Of a stretch of DNA of 64,000 nt, positions 1 through 7,348 are shown in pieces; position 1 is the stretch's first letter, and the number at the start of each line of letters is the position of its first letter. The translations under genes were made by a program, and so were the position numbers. The notes below the pieces were generated by a model. It saw nothing but the letters and a program-made list of their open reading frames with translations. It was not told the DNA's origin and made no database searches. The stretch comes from Paracnuella aquatica (GTDB taxonomy: Bacteria > Bacteroidota > Bacteroidia > Chitinophagales > Chitinophagaceae), in contig NZ_QOWJ01000003.1 in the NCBI RefSeq assembly GCF_003332885.2, positions 186,001 through 250,000 on the forward strand, given 5' to 3'.

Positions 1-1462
1 CCGTTCCGGAGCCGCAGAGACTGTTCCCACCACTATTTAATGTTATTGTATAAACGCCAGCTGTTTGAAAGGATAAGCCAATTGATGTACTGCCGGCACT
101 CCACAATGAAGGATCAGTGGACCCAAAAGCATCGCCTAAAGAACCAGATGTCAGGGTCCAACCAGACGCCGGTGTTATTTTCCATACTGATTTTCCAGCC
201 GAGCAAACTCCCAGCGCGGAAACACTATTGCCGTTTGTCCCGGAATTAGTTACGGTTACTTGAGTATTGACACATACAGTATCTTTTGGAGAAATTGTAA
301 TTGCAGGTTTTGTTTTTTCTGAAACATAAATCGGAGCAACAGTCGCTGCAGAAGTGCCGCAAGGATTTGAAGCTTGAATAGAAGCAGAAAATGAATTATT
401 GAATGATCCACTAACCTTCCCGCAAGAGCCTATTTCAAATAAATGTGTGACTTCCAGAGGTACTGGATGGGTAAAATTAATCGGCGCAGTTTCATCGTTA
501 AATGTTACCGTATAGTTGGTGCCGGGTGGGTTATTCGTAGTGTTCGAAATATCAAAAGTGAGCGAACTGCCTGAGCAAATTACGGTATTTCCCCGAGTGC
601 CAAATCCAACAGCAGGGTTACTGCCAACAAACACGTTGTATGTACCAGTATCCTTACATCCGTTTTGACCAGTAACAATAAACAATAGCTTGTAGACACC
701 AACATTGTATGTATGATTTAATAGCGAACTAAATGTTGCTGATGAATAGTTAGTGCTTCCATCGCCCCATTGAATTTCATAGTTAGTATTTGTTGATTGA
801 GTAGTGGAACCATTTGTAAAGTTGAATTGCGAAGGAGTTGAACTACATTGAGTAAAGTAGGGTAGTCCGTTATATAATGTAGACCCTGTCCCATTCAACT
901 CAGTGCTTGGTGTTTGCTTAACTGCAACCTTTTTCACTATCGAATTTGTGCAACCATCGGCATTTGTCACTGATAAGCGAACATCAAATGACTGCGAACT
1001 ATTTCCTGCATTTCCTCGAAAGCGATGGCTTGGGTTTGCTGCAGTTGAGGAGTTGTTATTACTTGATGCGACATCATCAAAGTTCCAGGAATAAGTAAGG
1101 TTAGAACCCGTTGAACTATTGGTAAACTTTATTGGAACTGTTGCACAAAGACCTGCCGGATCAAACGCAAAATTGGCAGTAGGATTCGCTTTTTCCGTTA
1201 TATCCACCGCCTTAAGCGTGTCGCCTGAATTAACAATTACAGAATAGGAGCCAGGCTTGTCTATCGTATGGTTAGCTGCTCTTGCGGTAGGAACAGCAAT
1301 TTTATCTTTCAACCACTGAAAAGTTGCCCCGGCCGGTGCACCGTCAACCGTAAGAACTAATGAGCCGCCCTGGCAAAGGTTGCCGGTGTATTTGATGGAT
1401 TGGCTGAAACCTGTAAACGCAATGAATAAAAAAGCAGCAAGTAGACATAAGGTCCGCTTCAT
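1..1462 (-). CDS. PKD-repeat surface/adhesin-like protein, 3' end outside window
   Basis: An open frame runs uninterrupted from an ATG at 1462 to the window edge, giving the first 487 residues of a larger protein. It starts with a signal peptide (MKRTLCLLAAF..., cut after about FTGFSQ). Repeated PKD-type units follow, with motifs such as YSWNFDD and IQWGDGS, and cysteine and aromatic positions typical of extracellular Bacteroidota adhesins. Proteins of this design usually end in a T9SS sorting domain, which would lie outside the window. Its base composition is more AT-rich than most neighbours. The exact ligand or function cannot be told. Confidence is high that this is a secreted PKD protein; the C-terminal domain is unknown. 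Confidence 0.85.
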   Translation of the reverse strand, partial: MKRTLCLLAAFLFIAFTGFSQSIKYTGNLCQGGSLVLTVDGAPAGATFQWLKDKIAVPTARAANHTIDKPGSYSVIVNSGDTLKAVDITEKANPTANFAFDPAGLCATVPIKFTNSSTGSNLTYSWNFDDVASSNNNSSTAANPSHRFRGNAGNSSQSFDVRLSVTNADGCTNSIVKKVAVKQTPSTELNGTGSTLYNGLPYFTQCSSTPSQFNFTNGSTTQSTNTNYEIQWGDGSTNYSSATFSSLLNHTYNVGVYKLLFIVTGQNGCKDTGTYNVFVGSNPAVGFGTRGNTVICSGSSLTFDISNTTNNPPGTNYTVTFNDETAPINFTHPVPLEVTHLFEIGSCGKVSGSFNNSFSASIQASNPCGTSAATVAPIYVSEKTKPAITISPKDTVCVNTQVTVTNSGTNGNSVSALGVCSAGKSVWKITPASGWTLTSGSLGDAFGSTDPSLWSAGSTSIGLSFQTAGVYTITLNSGGNSLCGSGT

Positions 1463-1796
1463 GGTGGCAGTTGGTTCTGGTTCTGAATTTGGGGCAAGGT
1501 AATAAAAGGGTTGAAAACATTATAATGGCGTATGCGCCTGAAGTCCGCTCTGGTGCCAGTTTCAACAATTTCCTTGGTACGCAAAAACGAACAGCGAACG
1601 TGAAGCGATGCCGGTTGCAATAGGAAAATGCCAGCCGCAAGTGCATGTATCCACCTGACGGTTAATCATTTACCGACACAACGATTTTGTAAGCCGCTAT
1701 TCTTTGTGGGTAGTGGGTTACGGCATTTTGCACCGGCTGCAATATGTGTAAACAGCAATTTATTTTTATAAAATAATACGCAGCCTGGCGCTTGCA
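1463..1796. other. Intergenic, 334 bp, upstream of the PKD gene
   Basis: This lies between the start of the PKD protein gene and the stop codon of the GH1-like gene, both on the minus strand, so it should hold the PKD promoter. I find no clear TAnnTTTG motif, hairpin or convincing small gene. The short open frames here look like chance. Confidence 0.5.
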
Positions 1797-3041
1797 CTAA
1801 TGCCAATTGGCATCGGGTTGCTTGTTCAATCTTTTTGCAGCATCAATCACATCCTGCAGTTCCACCGGGTCGCTGAACGGGTCATCATCCAGTTCGGTTA
1901 CGCGGTTTAGTTCTTTTTGCCAGCGACGCAGTTCGGCTATATAAGGATGGTAGGGTACCCGTTTCAAATCATCGCCTTCAGGCACCACATCGCACAGGCC
2001 GTTGTGCAGCCATTGCCCAGTGTGCCAGTCGGGCATGTCCACTGCCGGAAACAGGCAAATGCCGTGCAGGTCGATGCCTGACGCCACCGCGGCCAACGAT
2101 TCTTCCATTACATCGCGCAGCCAGTCCACACGGCCTTCGTTCATGCCACTGGTTTCGCCGATTATCATCGGCCGGCGATACCGTTGCCACACCAGCCGCA
2201 GCAGGTCGCATAACGGTTTAATGCGGTCGTCGTGCGGCTCAAGTGCTTTGTGGGGGCCTTTTTCGCGGTATTCCATTTGCCCGAACGAATAGTTGTTGGC
2301 GCCTACAATATCCAGTATCTCCGGTGCGCCGCCCAGCTCGGGATGCACTTTTCCATACAATACATCCCATGCTAAAAAAGTATCTACAAATGTTTCGTGG
2401 TGGGCAGCGGCCTGTTGGTCGGGGCGATCCCTGGGGGCCACTACCTGCACCAGCGGATCGATGTGGATCATGCGGGCATCGGGCAGCACTTCCCGAATGG
2501 CTTTTACCCCTGCAATGGCTGCTTTGCACAACTGCAACCGGAATGCAAATCGGTCGGCCTTCGACCGGGTGTATGGTGCCACCCAGCCCCACTCGCCGCC
2601 GCAAAATGAAAAGAACGTGATTTCATTAATGGGTGTAAAAAAATAGGGGCCCGGCAGCCTTGTTGCTACATAGCTTGCCAGCGCTTTGCAATATGCGGCA
2701 AAGCGTTGTACAAATGCATCGGTAAACGGGCTCAGGTCGTCGGGGTAGCCGTAATGGCATAGGTCCCAAATGGGCAGGATCTGCTGCTCCCGCATGGCGG
2801 CAATCATTGGGTTGATGGAACTAAAATCGTACACGCCGGCTTTGTCAACATGCGGCCACGAAACACCTTCGCGGCTGACTGCAATGCCCCATTGGCGCAG
2901 CAGGTGGTAATCGGCAGCGGCGTGTTTGTCGTGGCCCGTTTCGGCCACTAAATTGCGTCGCCCCTGGTCTTTCCAAAGAAAAGAAGAACACTCAAAACCC
3001 GAAATAAAAAAGGTAGGAAAGATGCCCGGTTTCTTGACCAT
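1797..3041 (-). CDS. Glycoside hydrolase, GH1-like (beta-glucosidase family)
   Basis: A TIM-barrel glycosidase of clan GH-A, distantly like family 1 beta-glucosidases. Visible marks are SREGVSW near the N-terminus, WDLCHYGYP, a putative acid/base glutamate in TPINE (about residue 140) and a putative nucleophile glutamate in IIGETS (about residue 296). The acid/base site lacks the usual NEP proline. There is no signal peptide, so it is probably cytoplasmic. At 414 residues it is close to GH1 size. A TTG nine codons upstream (3068) would extend the frame, but the ATG at 3041 is the better start. It stands alone, with the methyltransferase genes upstream on the same strand. The substrate cannot be assigned. 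Confidence 0.8.
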   Translation of the reverse strand: MVKKPGIFPTFFISGFECSSFLWKDQGRRNLVAETGHDKHAAADYHLLRQWGIAVSREGVSWPHVDKAGVYDFSSINPMIAAMREQQILPIWDLCHYGYPDDLSPFTDAFVQRFAAYCKALASYVATRLPGPYFFTPINEITFFSFCGGEWGWVAPYTRSKADRFAFRLQLCKAAIAGVKAIREVLPDARMIHIDPLVQVVAPRDRPDQQAAAHHETFVDTFLAWDVLYGKVHPELGGAPEILDIVGANNYSFGQMEYREKGPHKALEPHDDRIKPLCDLLRLVWQRYRRPMIIGETSGMNEGRVDWLRDVMEESLAAVASGIDLHGICLFPAVDMPDWHTGQWLHNGLCDVVPEGDDLKRVPYHPYIAELRRWQKELNRVTELDDDPFSDPVELQDVIDAAKRLNKQPDANWH

Positions 3042-3117
3042 TTGCTGCCTGTTTATTAGTACAGGCAAAGGGCATTAATTACTGTGCCACAAGTAAAATT
3101 TGTTACCTGCGGAATGT

Positions 3118-3843
3118 TTACTCATCACGCATCCGCCCTGTTTTTTTCAGAAACCGCACCAGCACATACAGCACCAACAAAATGGAAATGGAAATCCATA
3201 ACATGCGGTTGCGTAGGGCATCATCGCCGCCGGTCAGTGCATCGTAGTTGAACAACAAAATAAGGATGATGCCGAGCAGCCAAATGGCCTGCGTGGTGTG
3301 CTCCTTTAGTATCCATCGTTTCCATTTAAAATGCATACCCGAAAAAGTGCGGCCAATGCCGCGGAGGTCGGGTATCCAGCGATTTACGCGTTGGGTGTAT
3401 GCATCATATACAGGCCCAAATTTGGCCCGTAAAAAAGCTTCTTCGGCCAGCACTATGGCCTGGTAAATAAAAAGAAACAGCGGGATAAATACGGTTAGGT
3501 ATAACAGTGAGTTGCTCAATATGCCTACGCCGGCCAGCATCAATATATTACCCACGTACAGTGGGTTGCGGCAATGGTTGAAAATGCCTGAAGTAACCAG
3601 TTGCTCCGCGTATACTTTACCGCCTTTGCCGCCGCGAATGATATAAGCTAGCCCAATGGTGGCGCCCCTTATAGCTTGGCCGCTGATGGTGATGACCAAC
3701 CCGATGATGATGGGCCACAGGTAATAATGCGGGCCAAAACCTTCGGCTGAAAAAATGGGTGGCGATGGAATGAACAGGGCTGCATACAATACAATGAACA
3801 ACAGGTTGCGGTACCTGAAAAAAAAGTTGCCGATCGCAATCAT
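3118..3843 (-). CDS. Isoprenylcysteine carboxyl methyltransferase-like membrane protein
   Basis: A 241-residue integral membrane protein with several hydrophobic helices. The central part, GIFNHCRNPLYVGNIL followed by an EEAFLRAKFG segment, matches the ICMT/phospholipid methyltransferase fold, where RNPxY and the downstream glutamates bind S-adenosylmethionine. In bacteria this family methylates lipids or small molecules, since prenylated CAAX proteins are absent; the substrate here is unknown. The start is taken at ATG 3843, four bases after the stop of cmoA, so the two are almost certainly co-transcribed. An upstream extension of 23 codons would overlap cmoA and is unlikely. Confidence 0.75.
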   Translation of the reverse strand: MIAIGNFFFRYRNLLFIVLYAALFIPSPPIFSAEGFGPHYYLWPIIIGLVITISGQAIRGATIGLAYIIRGGKGGKVYAEQLVTSGIFNHCRNPLYVGNILMLAGVGILSNSLLYLTVFIPLFLFIYQAIVLAEEAFLRAKFGPVYDAYTQRVNRWIPDLRGIGRTFSGMHFKWKRWILKEHTTQAIWLLGIILILLFNYDALTGGDDALRNRMLWISISILLVLYVLVRFLKKTGRMRDE

Positions 3844-3847
3844 AGGG

Positions 3848-4645
3848 TTATTTTTTCTGCGCAATGATGCCTGCGAAATTGTACCATTTAAAAAACACTT
3901 CGTGGTGGCCAAAGCCTGCTTCTTTCAGCATCAGCACATTTTCGGAAAGCTTGTAGGGGATGAGCACATTTTCCAGCGCTTCGCGTTTTTGCGCAATTTC
4001 CATTTCGCTGTAGTTGTGGCGGCGCTTCATGTCGTAGTAGTATTTAATGAAGTCGCGGTTGAATGAACTTTCTTCGGCCAGGATCTTTTCCACCAATATT
4101 AAAACACCGCCCGGTTGCAGTCCGTCGGCAATGGTACGCACCAGTTTTTCGCGATGCAGCGGCCGCACAAATTGCAGCGTAAGGCACAGTACTACCACCG
4201 ATGCGTTGGTGATGGTGATGGGTCCGCCCAAATCGGCAGATACCAATTGGCAGGGACGCTCCATGCCAATATCGGCCAGCTTGTGGCGGCATTTTTCCAG
4301 CATCTCTGTAGAGTCATCAATGCCTACAAACGCAATGCCCTCGGCCACTGTGCTGTCCATGTTAATGAGGGTGGTGCCCGTGGAGCAACCCAGGTCGTAC
4401 ACATAAGTGTCGGGCTGTGCATGGTCGGCAGCTATCTCGGCTACCATGCGTTGTATTTCCTCATAAAAAGGCACGGAGCGGTTCACCATGTCATCGAACA
4501 CACGGGCCACTTTTTCGCCAAACTTAAAATCAGAAACCTGCTTGATCGCAGCATTGAAGACTTCATCTTTTGCATCGCCGGCGGCCGGGTTGACCATATT
4601 CATTTGTTTGCTTATATCGTAAAACAGGGGGATTAATGAAGCCAT
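3848..4645 (-). CDS. cmoA: Carboxy-S-adenosyl-L-methionine synthase
   Basis: CmoA makes carboxy-SAM from SAM and prephenate, for 5-oxyacetyl modification of wobble uridine in tRNA. The protein has a class I methyltransferase fold with DLGCSTG (residues 84-90), GIDDSTEMLEKCR and NASVVVLCLTLQFVRP. It ends with the CmoA-diagnostic stretch YSEMEIAQKREALENV, then FFKWYNFAGIIA. At 265 residues it is slightly longer than enterobacterial CmoA because of an N-terminal extension; internal ATG codons at residues 15 and 17 are possible true starts. No cmoB lies in the window. The downstream partner is the membrane methyltransferase, 4 bp away. Confidence 0.88.
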   Translation of the reverse strand: MASLIPLFYDISKQMNMVNPAAGDAKDEVFNAAIKQVSDFKFGEKVARVFDDMVNRSVPFYEEIQRMVAEIAADHAQPDTYVYDLGCSTGTTLINMDSTVAEGIAFVGIDDSTEMLEKCRHKLADIGMERPCQLVSADLGGPITITNASVVVLCLTLQFVRPLHREKLVRTIADGLQPGGVLILVEKILAEESSFNRDFIKYYYDMKRRHNYSEMEIAQKREALENVLIPYKLSENVLMLKEAGFGHHEVFFKWYNFAGIIAQKK

Positions 4646-4813
4646 ACGAATGTATCGAAAAAGGATACAATTTGTTTTGGAAATATAAACGGGCCGCGCC
4701 GATTTTTTATAACCTGTTCAATGGGCAGATTGGTACTGTCCACTTCCACAGACATGCAACAGGCGAAGCGATGACTGCACAAGTTTCAACGACATGCCAC
4801 AAACATGCTGCTA

Positions 4814-5005
4814 TTACTCGTCGCTTTCCTCGCCGGCACCGTCCTGCCGCTGCACAGGCGTGCCCTGTTCCCGCACCACATCATCTCCGGTGTCCTGTGC
4901 ACCGCGCAGCTGTCCGCCTTTCAGATCGTTGGCACCGGTGCGCTCCAGTTCCCGTTCAATGTCCTCGTTGCGCAGCATGCCGCCCTTGTTTTCTTTTGAA
5001 GCCAT
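4814..5005 (-). CDS. Small acidic/charged protein, function unknown
   Basis: A 63-residue, strongly hydrophilic protein (MASKENKGGMLRNEDIERE...) with an LERTGANDLKGG segment and an acidic tail GEESDE. No membrane helix or signal peptide is present. It looks intrinsically disordered, rather like small stress- or spore-type hydrophilic proteins, but I do not recognise a family. It stands alone, divergent from the membrane protein downstream. The codon pattern and a clean ATG support it; overlapping plus-strand frames here are less protein-like. Confidence 0.55.
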   Translation of the reverse strand: MASKENKGGMLRNEDIERELERTGANDLKGGQLRGAQDTGDDVVREQGTPVQRQDGAGEESDE

Positions 5006-5177
5006 AGCCTTGTTTTAAAAGGTACACCCACAAAACAATGCCAGCCCTTTTTTACACCCGTCGAATGCCGCTGATAGAGCAAATAAAAATTTTGTGCTAT
5101 ATTATTATATATTTACAAGCTGAGCAGTAAGGTTGCTATCCGGCCTTATTGCAATTTTTTCCGAGTCATACCCTCAA

Positions 5178-6437
5178 ATGCTGCTTATGAACGTTCAGGT
5201 ACCTGCTTACCGGGTGAGGCAATGCCTCTGGGTGCTGTTACTGGTGGCCCTATTCTTCCTTGCCGGCACCAGCTTTCACCACCTTTATTTTAATAGCTTT
5301 CCTTATAACTGGCAACAAATGTTGGTCAGCCAAATGAGCCTCGCCATCGAAAACGTGGCTGCGGCCTGGTTTTCGAGCATGTTGCTGCTCATTGCAGGTT
5401 TACTGTCGCTGGGTGCATACCGATCCGATGTGCAGCAGTTTGGCGGCGGCTGGCAAAGAGTGGTCAGCGTGGGTTGGCTGTTTATGGCTGCTATTTTCCT
5501 CCTGCTTTCTTTCGACGAAATGGGATCGGTGCACGAAACCATTGGCGATACATCCGTGTTCTCCACAATCAGCAATGGCTCGGGCTGGTTTCTGTTTGAA
5601 ATACTGGTAGGCCTGGTGGGGTTGCTGATGGTGGCATTTGGCTGGATGCGGCTGCGGCGGGTGCCCCTGGCGCTGGTACTATTTTTTGCTGGCGTGCTGA
5701 TGTACCTGAGCAACCCGTTCCAGGAAAAACTCGAGATCGACTCGTACCGCTCTGCTGCCGACCCGCTGCTTTGGAAACGGCCGCTGGGCCTCCTGTTGCT
5801 GGAAGAAGGCTCCGAACTGGCCGGCTCTTTTTGTTTTATTGCGGCCTGTGTGGCTTACCTGAAAAAAGCAGCAAAGCAGATCGGCTATTCCGGCATCAGC
5901 ATAAAGGTAAGCACACAGTGTGGTGTGGCCTGCCGCCAGCTTTGGACACTGCTGGGCGCTGGGGTGCTGGTGCTGGTGTTGTTTGGCAGCAACCAGCCGC
6001 ACCAAACCGAAACCGGCATCGGGCAAAACTGGGCTCCATCGGCTGTTGCCTTTGTGCTGTTTGCAGCAGCGCTGTATTTTGGTTTCCGGTCGCAGGCCAA
6101 CAGGCAGCAACAACTGTTCTTTGGTTTGGTGGCACTGGTGGCGCTTGCTATTTCGCTTGCTGCGGGTATTGATCTGCTCAATCGCGGGTTCATACAGAAG
6201 CCCCTGTTCCGGTGGGCGTTGGTGGCGGCCTGCGTGGTTGCATTTGTGCTGATGTTCCGGTTGTGGCAGCGGGCCTGGAGCCAAAGCACCAAATGGGCGC
6301 TGCTGTTGTGGCTGGCGTTTACTGCCGCCGCTATCTTTTTACCCCAACCGGCAGCTATCATTTCTTTTTACTGTGGCGTGGGCTGCCTGCTTGCAGGGCT
6401 TTCTGTTGCGTACCAGCGACAGCACTTGGCTGTATAG
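5178..6437 (+). CDS. Polytopic membrane protein, function unknown
   Basis: About 419 residues with roughly ten to eleven hydrophobic helices. Conserved-looking polar residues sit within membrane segments: LSFDEMGSVHE (around residue 125) and LLEEGSELAGS (around residue 215). Acidic and histidine residues inside helices suggest metal, proton or cofactor binding, but this is inference and no family is recognised. The frame can be extended upstream to a TTG at 5133. ATG 5178 or ATG 5187 is more likely, placing the first helix shortly after the start. It is followed by an unrelated lipoprotein gene after 55 bp. Confidence 0.7.
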   Translation: MLLMNVQVPAYRVRQCLWVLLLVALFFLAGTSFHHLYFNSFPYNWQQMLVSQMSLAIENVAAAWFSSMLLLIAGLLSLGAYRSDVQQFGGGWQRVVSVGWLFMAAIFLLLSFDEMGSVHETIGDTSVFSTISNGSGWFLFEILVGLVGLLMVAFGWMRLRRVPLALVLFFAGVLMYLSNPFQEKLEIDSYRSAADPLLWKRPLGLLLLEEGSELAGSFCFIAACVAYLKKAAKQIGYSGISIKVSTQCGVACRQLWTLLGAGVLVLVLFGSNQPHQTETGIGQNWAPSAVAFVLFAAALYFGFRSQANRQQQLFFGLVALVALAISLAAGIDLLNRGFIQKPLFRWALVAACVVAFVLMFRLWQRAWSQSTKWALLLWLAFTAAAIFLPQPAAIISFYCGVGCLLAGLSVAYQRQHLAV

Positions 6438-6492
6438 TATTGGCGATGTCAGTGCAACTTGATCAAATTGATCTCATTTTTAAACTGCTGAA

Positions 6493-7233
6493 ATGCAAAG
6501 ATTGTTTGCTGTTGCTGTGCTCACTTTTTTGTTTTGCGCTTGCAAAACAAATGACGACACAACGATAGTCGTAGGCAATCAGTTGATCGACGAATGGAAA
6601 CGACCTGATGACAGTTTAGCATTTTACTTTCCCAGAAATAGCTTTCATCAGAAGCCGAAGCATGATAGTTTCGTTCAGAGTTGGTATGGTTCCGCACTAT
6701 ACAATTTCAATGAACCCATCCTACACCAAAGTAATATCAAACATGATGTTTATCGGCTGCTCTGGCTCCGCTCTTTCGAAAATCCGGTGTGCATTTCCAT
6801 TGCAAAAAGTGAAGGAGTAGTTTGGTTAACTACGAAAATATTGGATAGGCAACCTCAGTTTGAAGATGATTATGCGGGTGTTTATCCTGGCATAGATCTT
6901 AGGCTATATTTTAACGAGGGATACATGGTAGACAGTTCAAGAACGGATATGCTGGTAAGAAAAGCAGACAGGTGCGCAAACATGATCTTTGATCAAACAA
7001 GAATGCTAAGCTTGAAGGAATGGAACAAGTTTGAATCTATGCTGCGCGAAATTAATTATTGGGAGATTGCTGTTTATCAAATTCCAACAATTAGTGATGG
7101 TGCAAATTGGACCATTGAAGCAAATGTCAAAGAGCATTATCATTTTGTAAGCAGGCCCGGAAGTGCCTATGAACTTGGGGAGGCGGGCAAGTACCTGATC
7201 AAATTGAGTAAATTGAAAGAAAGGGTTTACTAA
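6493..7233 (+). CDS. Putative lipoprotein, function unknown
   Basis: A 246-residue exported protein. The start MQRLFAVAVLTFLFCACKTND gives a hydrophobic leader with a plausible lipobox ending at Cys17. The mature part contains no motif I recognise; several tryptophans and a conserved-looking SLKEWNKFESML segment are visible. Base composition is clearly more AT-rich than in the flanking genes, which suggests recent acquisition or low expression. It ends just before a strong bidirectional terminator shared with the convergent TonB receptor gene. Confidence 0.7.
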   Translation: MQRLFAVAVLTFLFCACKTNDDTTIVVGNQLIDEWKRPDDSLAFYFPRNSFHQKPKHDSFVQSWYGSALYNFNEPILHQSNIKHDVYRLLWLRSFENPVCISIAKSEGVVWLTTKILDRQPQFEDDYAGVYPGIDLRLYFNEGYMVDSSRTDMLVRKADRCANMIFDQTRMLSLKEWNKFESMLREINYWEIAVYQIPTISDGANWTIEANVKEHYHFVSRPGSAYELGEAGKYLIKLSKLKERVY

Positions 7234-7279
7234 AAAGCTTTACTAAGGTGCTAACATTTATAGAACGATTCAAATAAAT

Positions 7280-7310
7280 AAAACGACGGACTGATTAAGT
7301 CCGTCGTTTT
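7280..7310. terminator. Bidirectional intrinsic terminator
   Basis: A perfect 13-bp stem (AAAACGACGGACT with AGTCCGTCGTTTT) around a 5-base loop, flanked by A and T runs. It sits between the convergent lipoprotein and TonB receptor genes and can serve both. Confidence 0.9.
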
Positions 7311-7348
7311 TGCTTGGTGCCTATGCGTTAGGGCTTGTAGGTATTAAA

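Noticed and set aside
1344-1646. Minus-strand frame of 100 residues over the start of the PKD gene
   Set aside because: It overlaps the signal peptide of the better-supported PKD protein and has no protein-like features.
7281-7310. Possible inverted-repeat element between convergent genes
   Set aside because: It is a plain terminator: perfect short stem, small loop and T run at the end of both genes.
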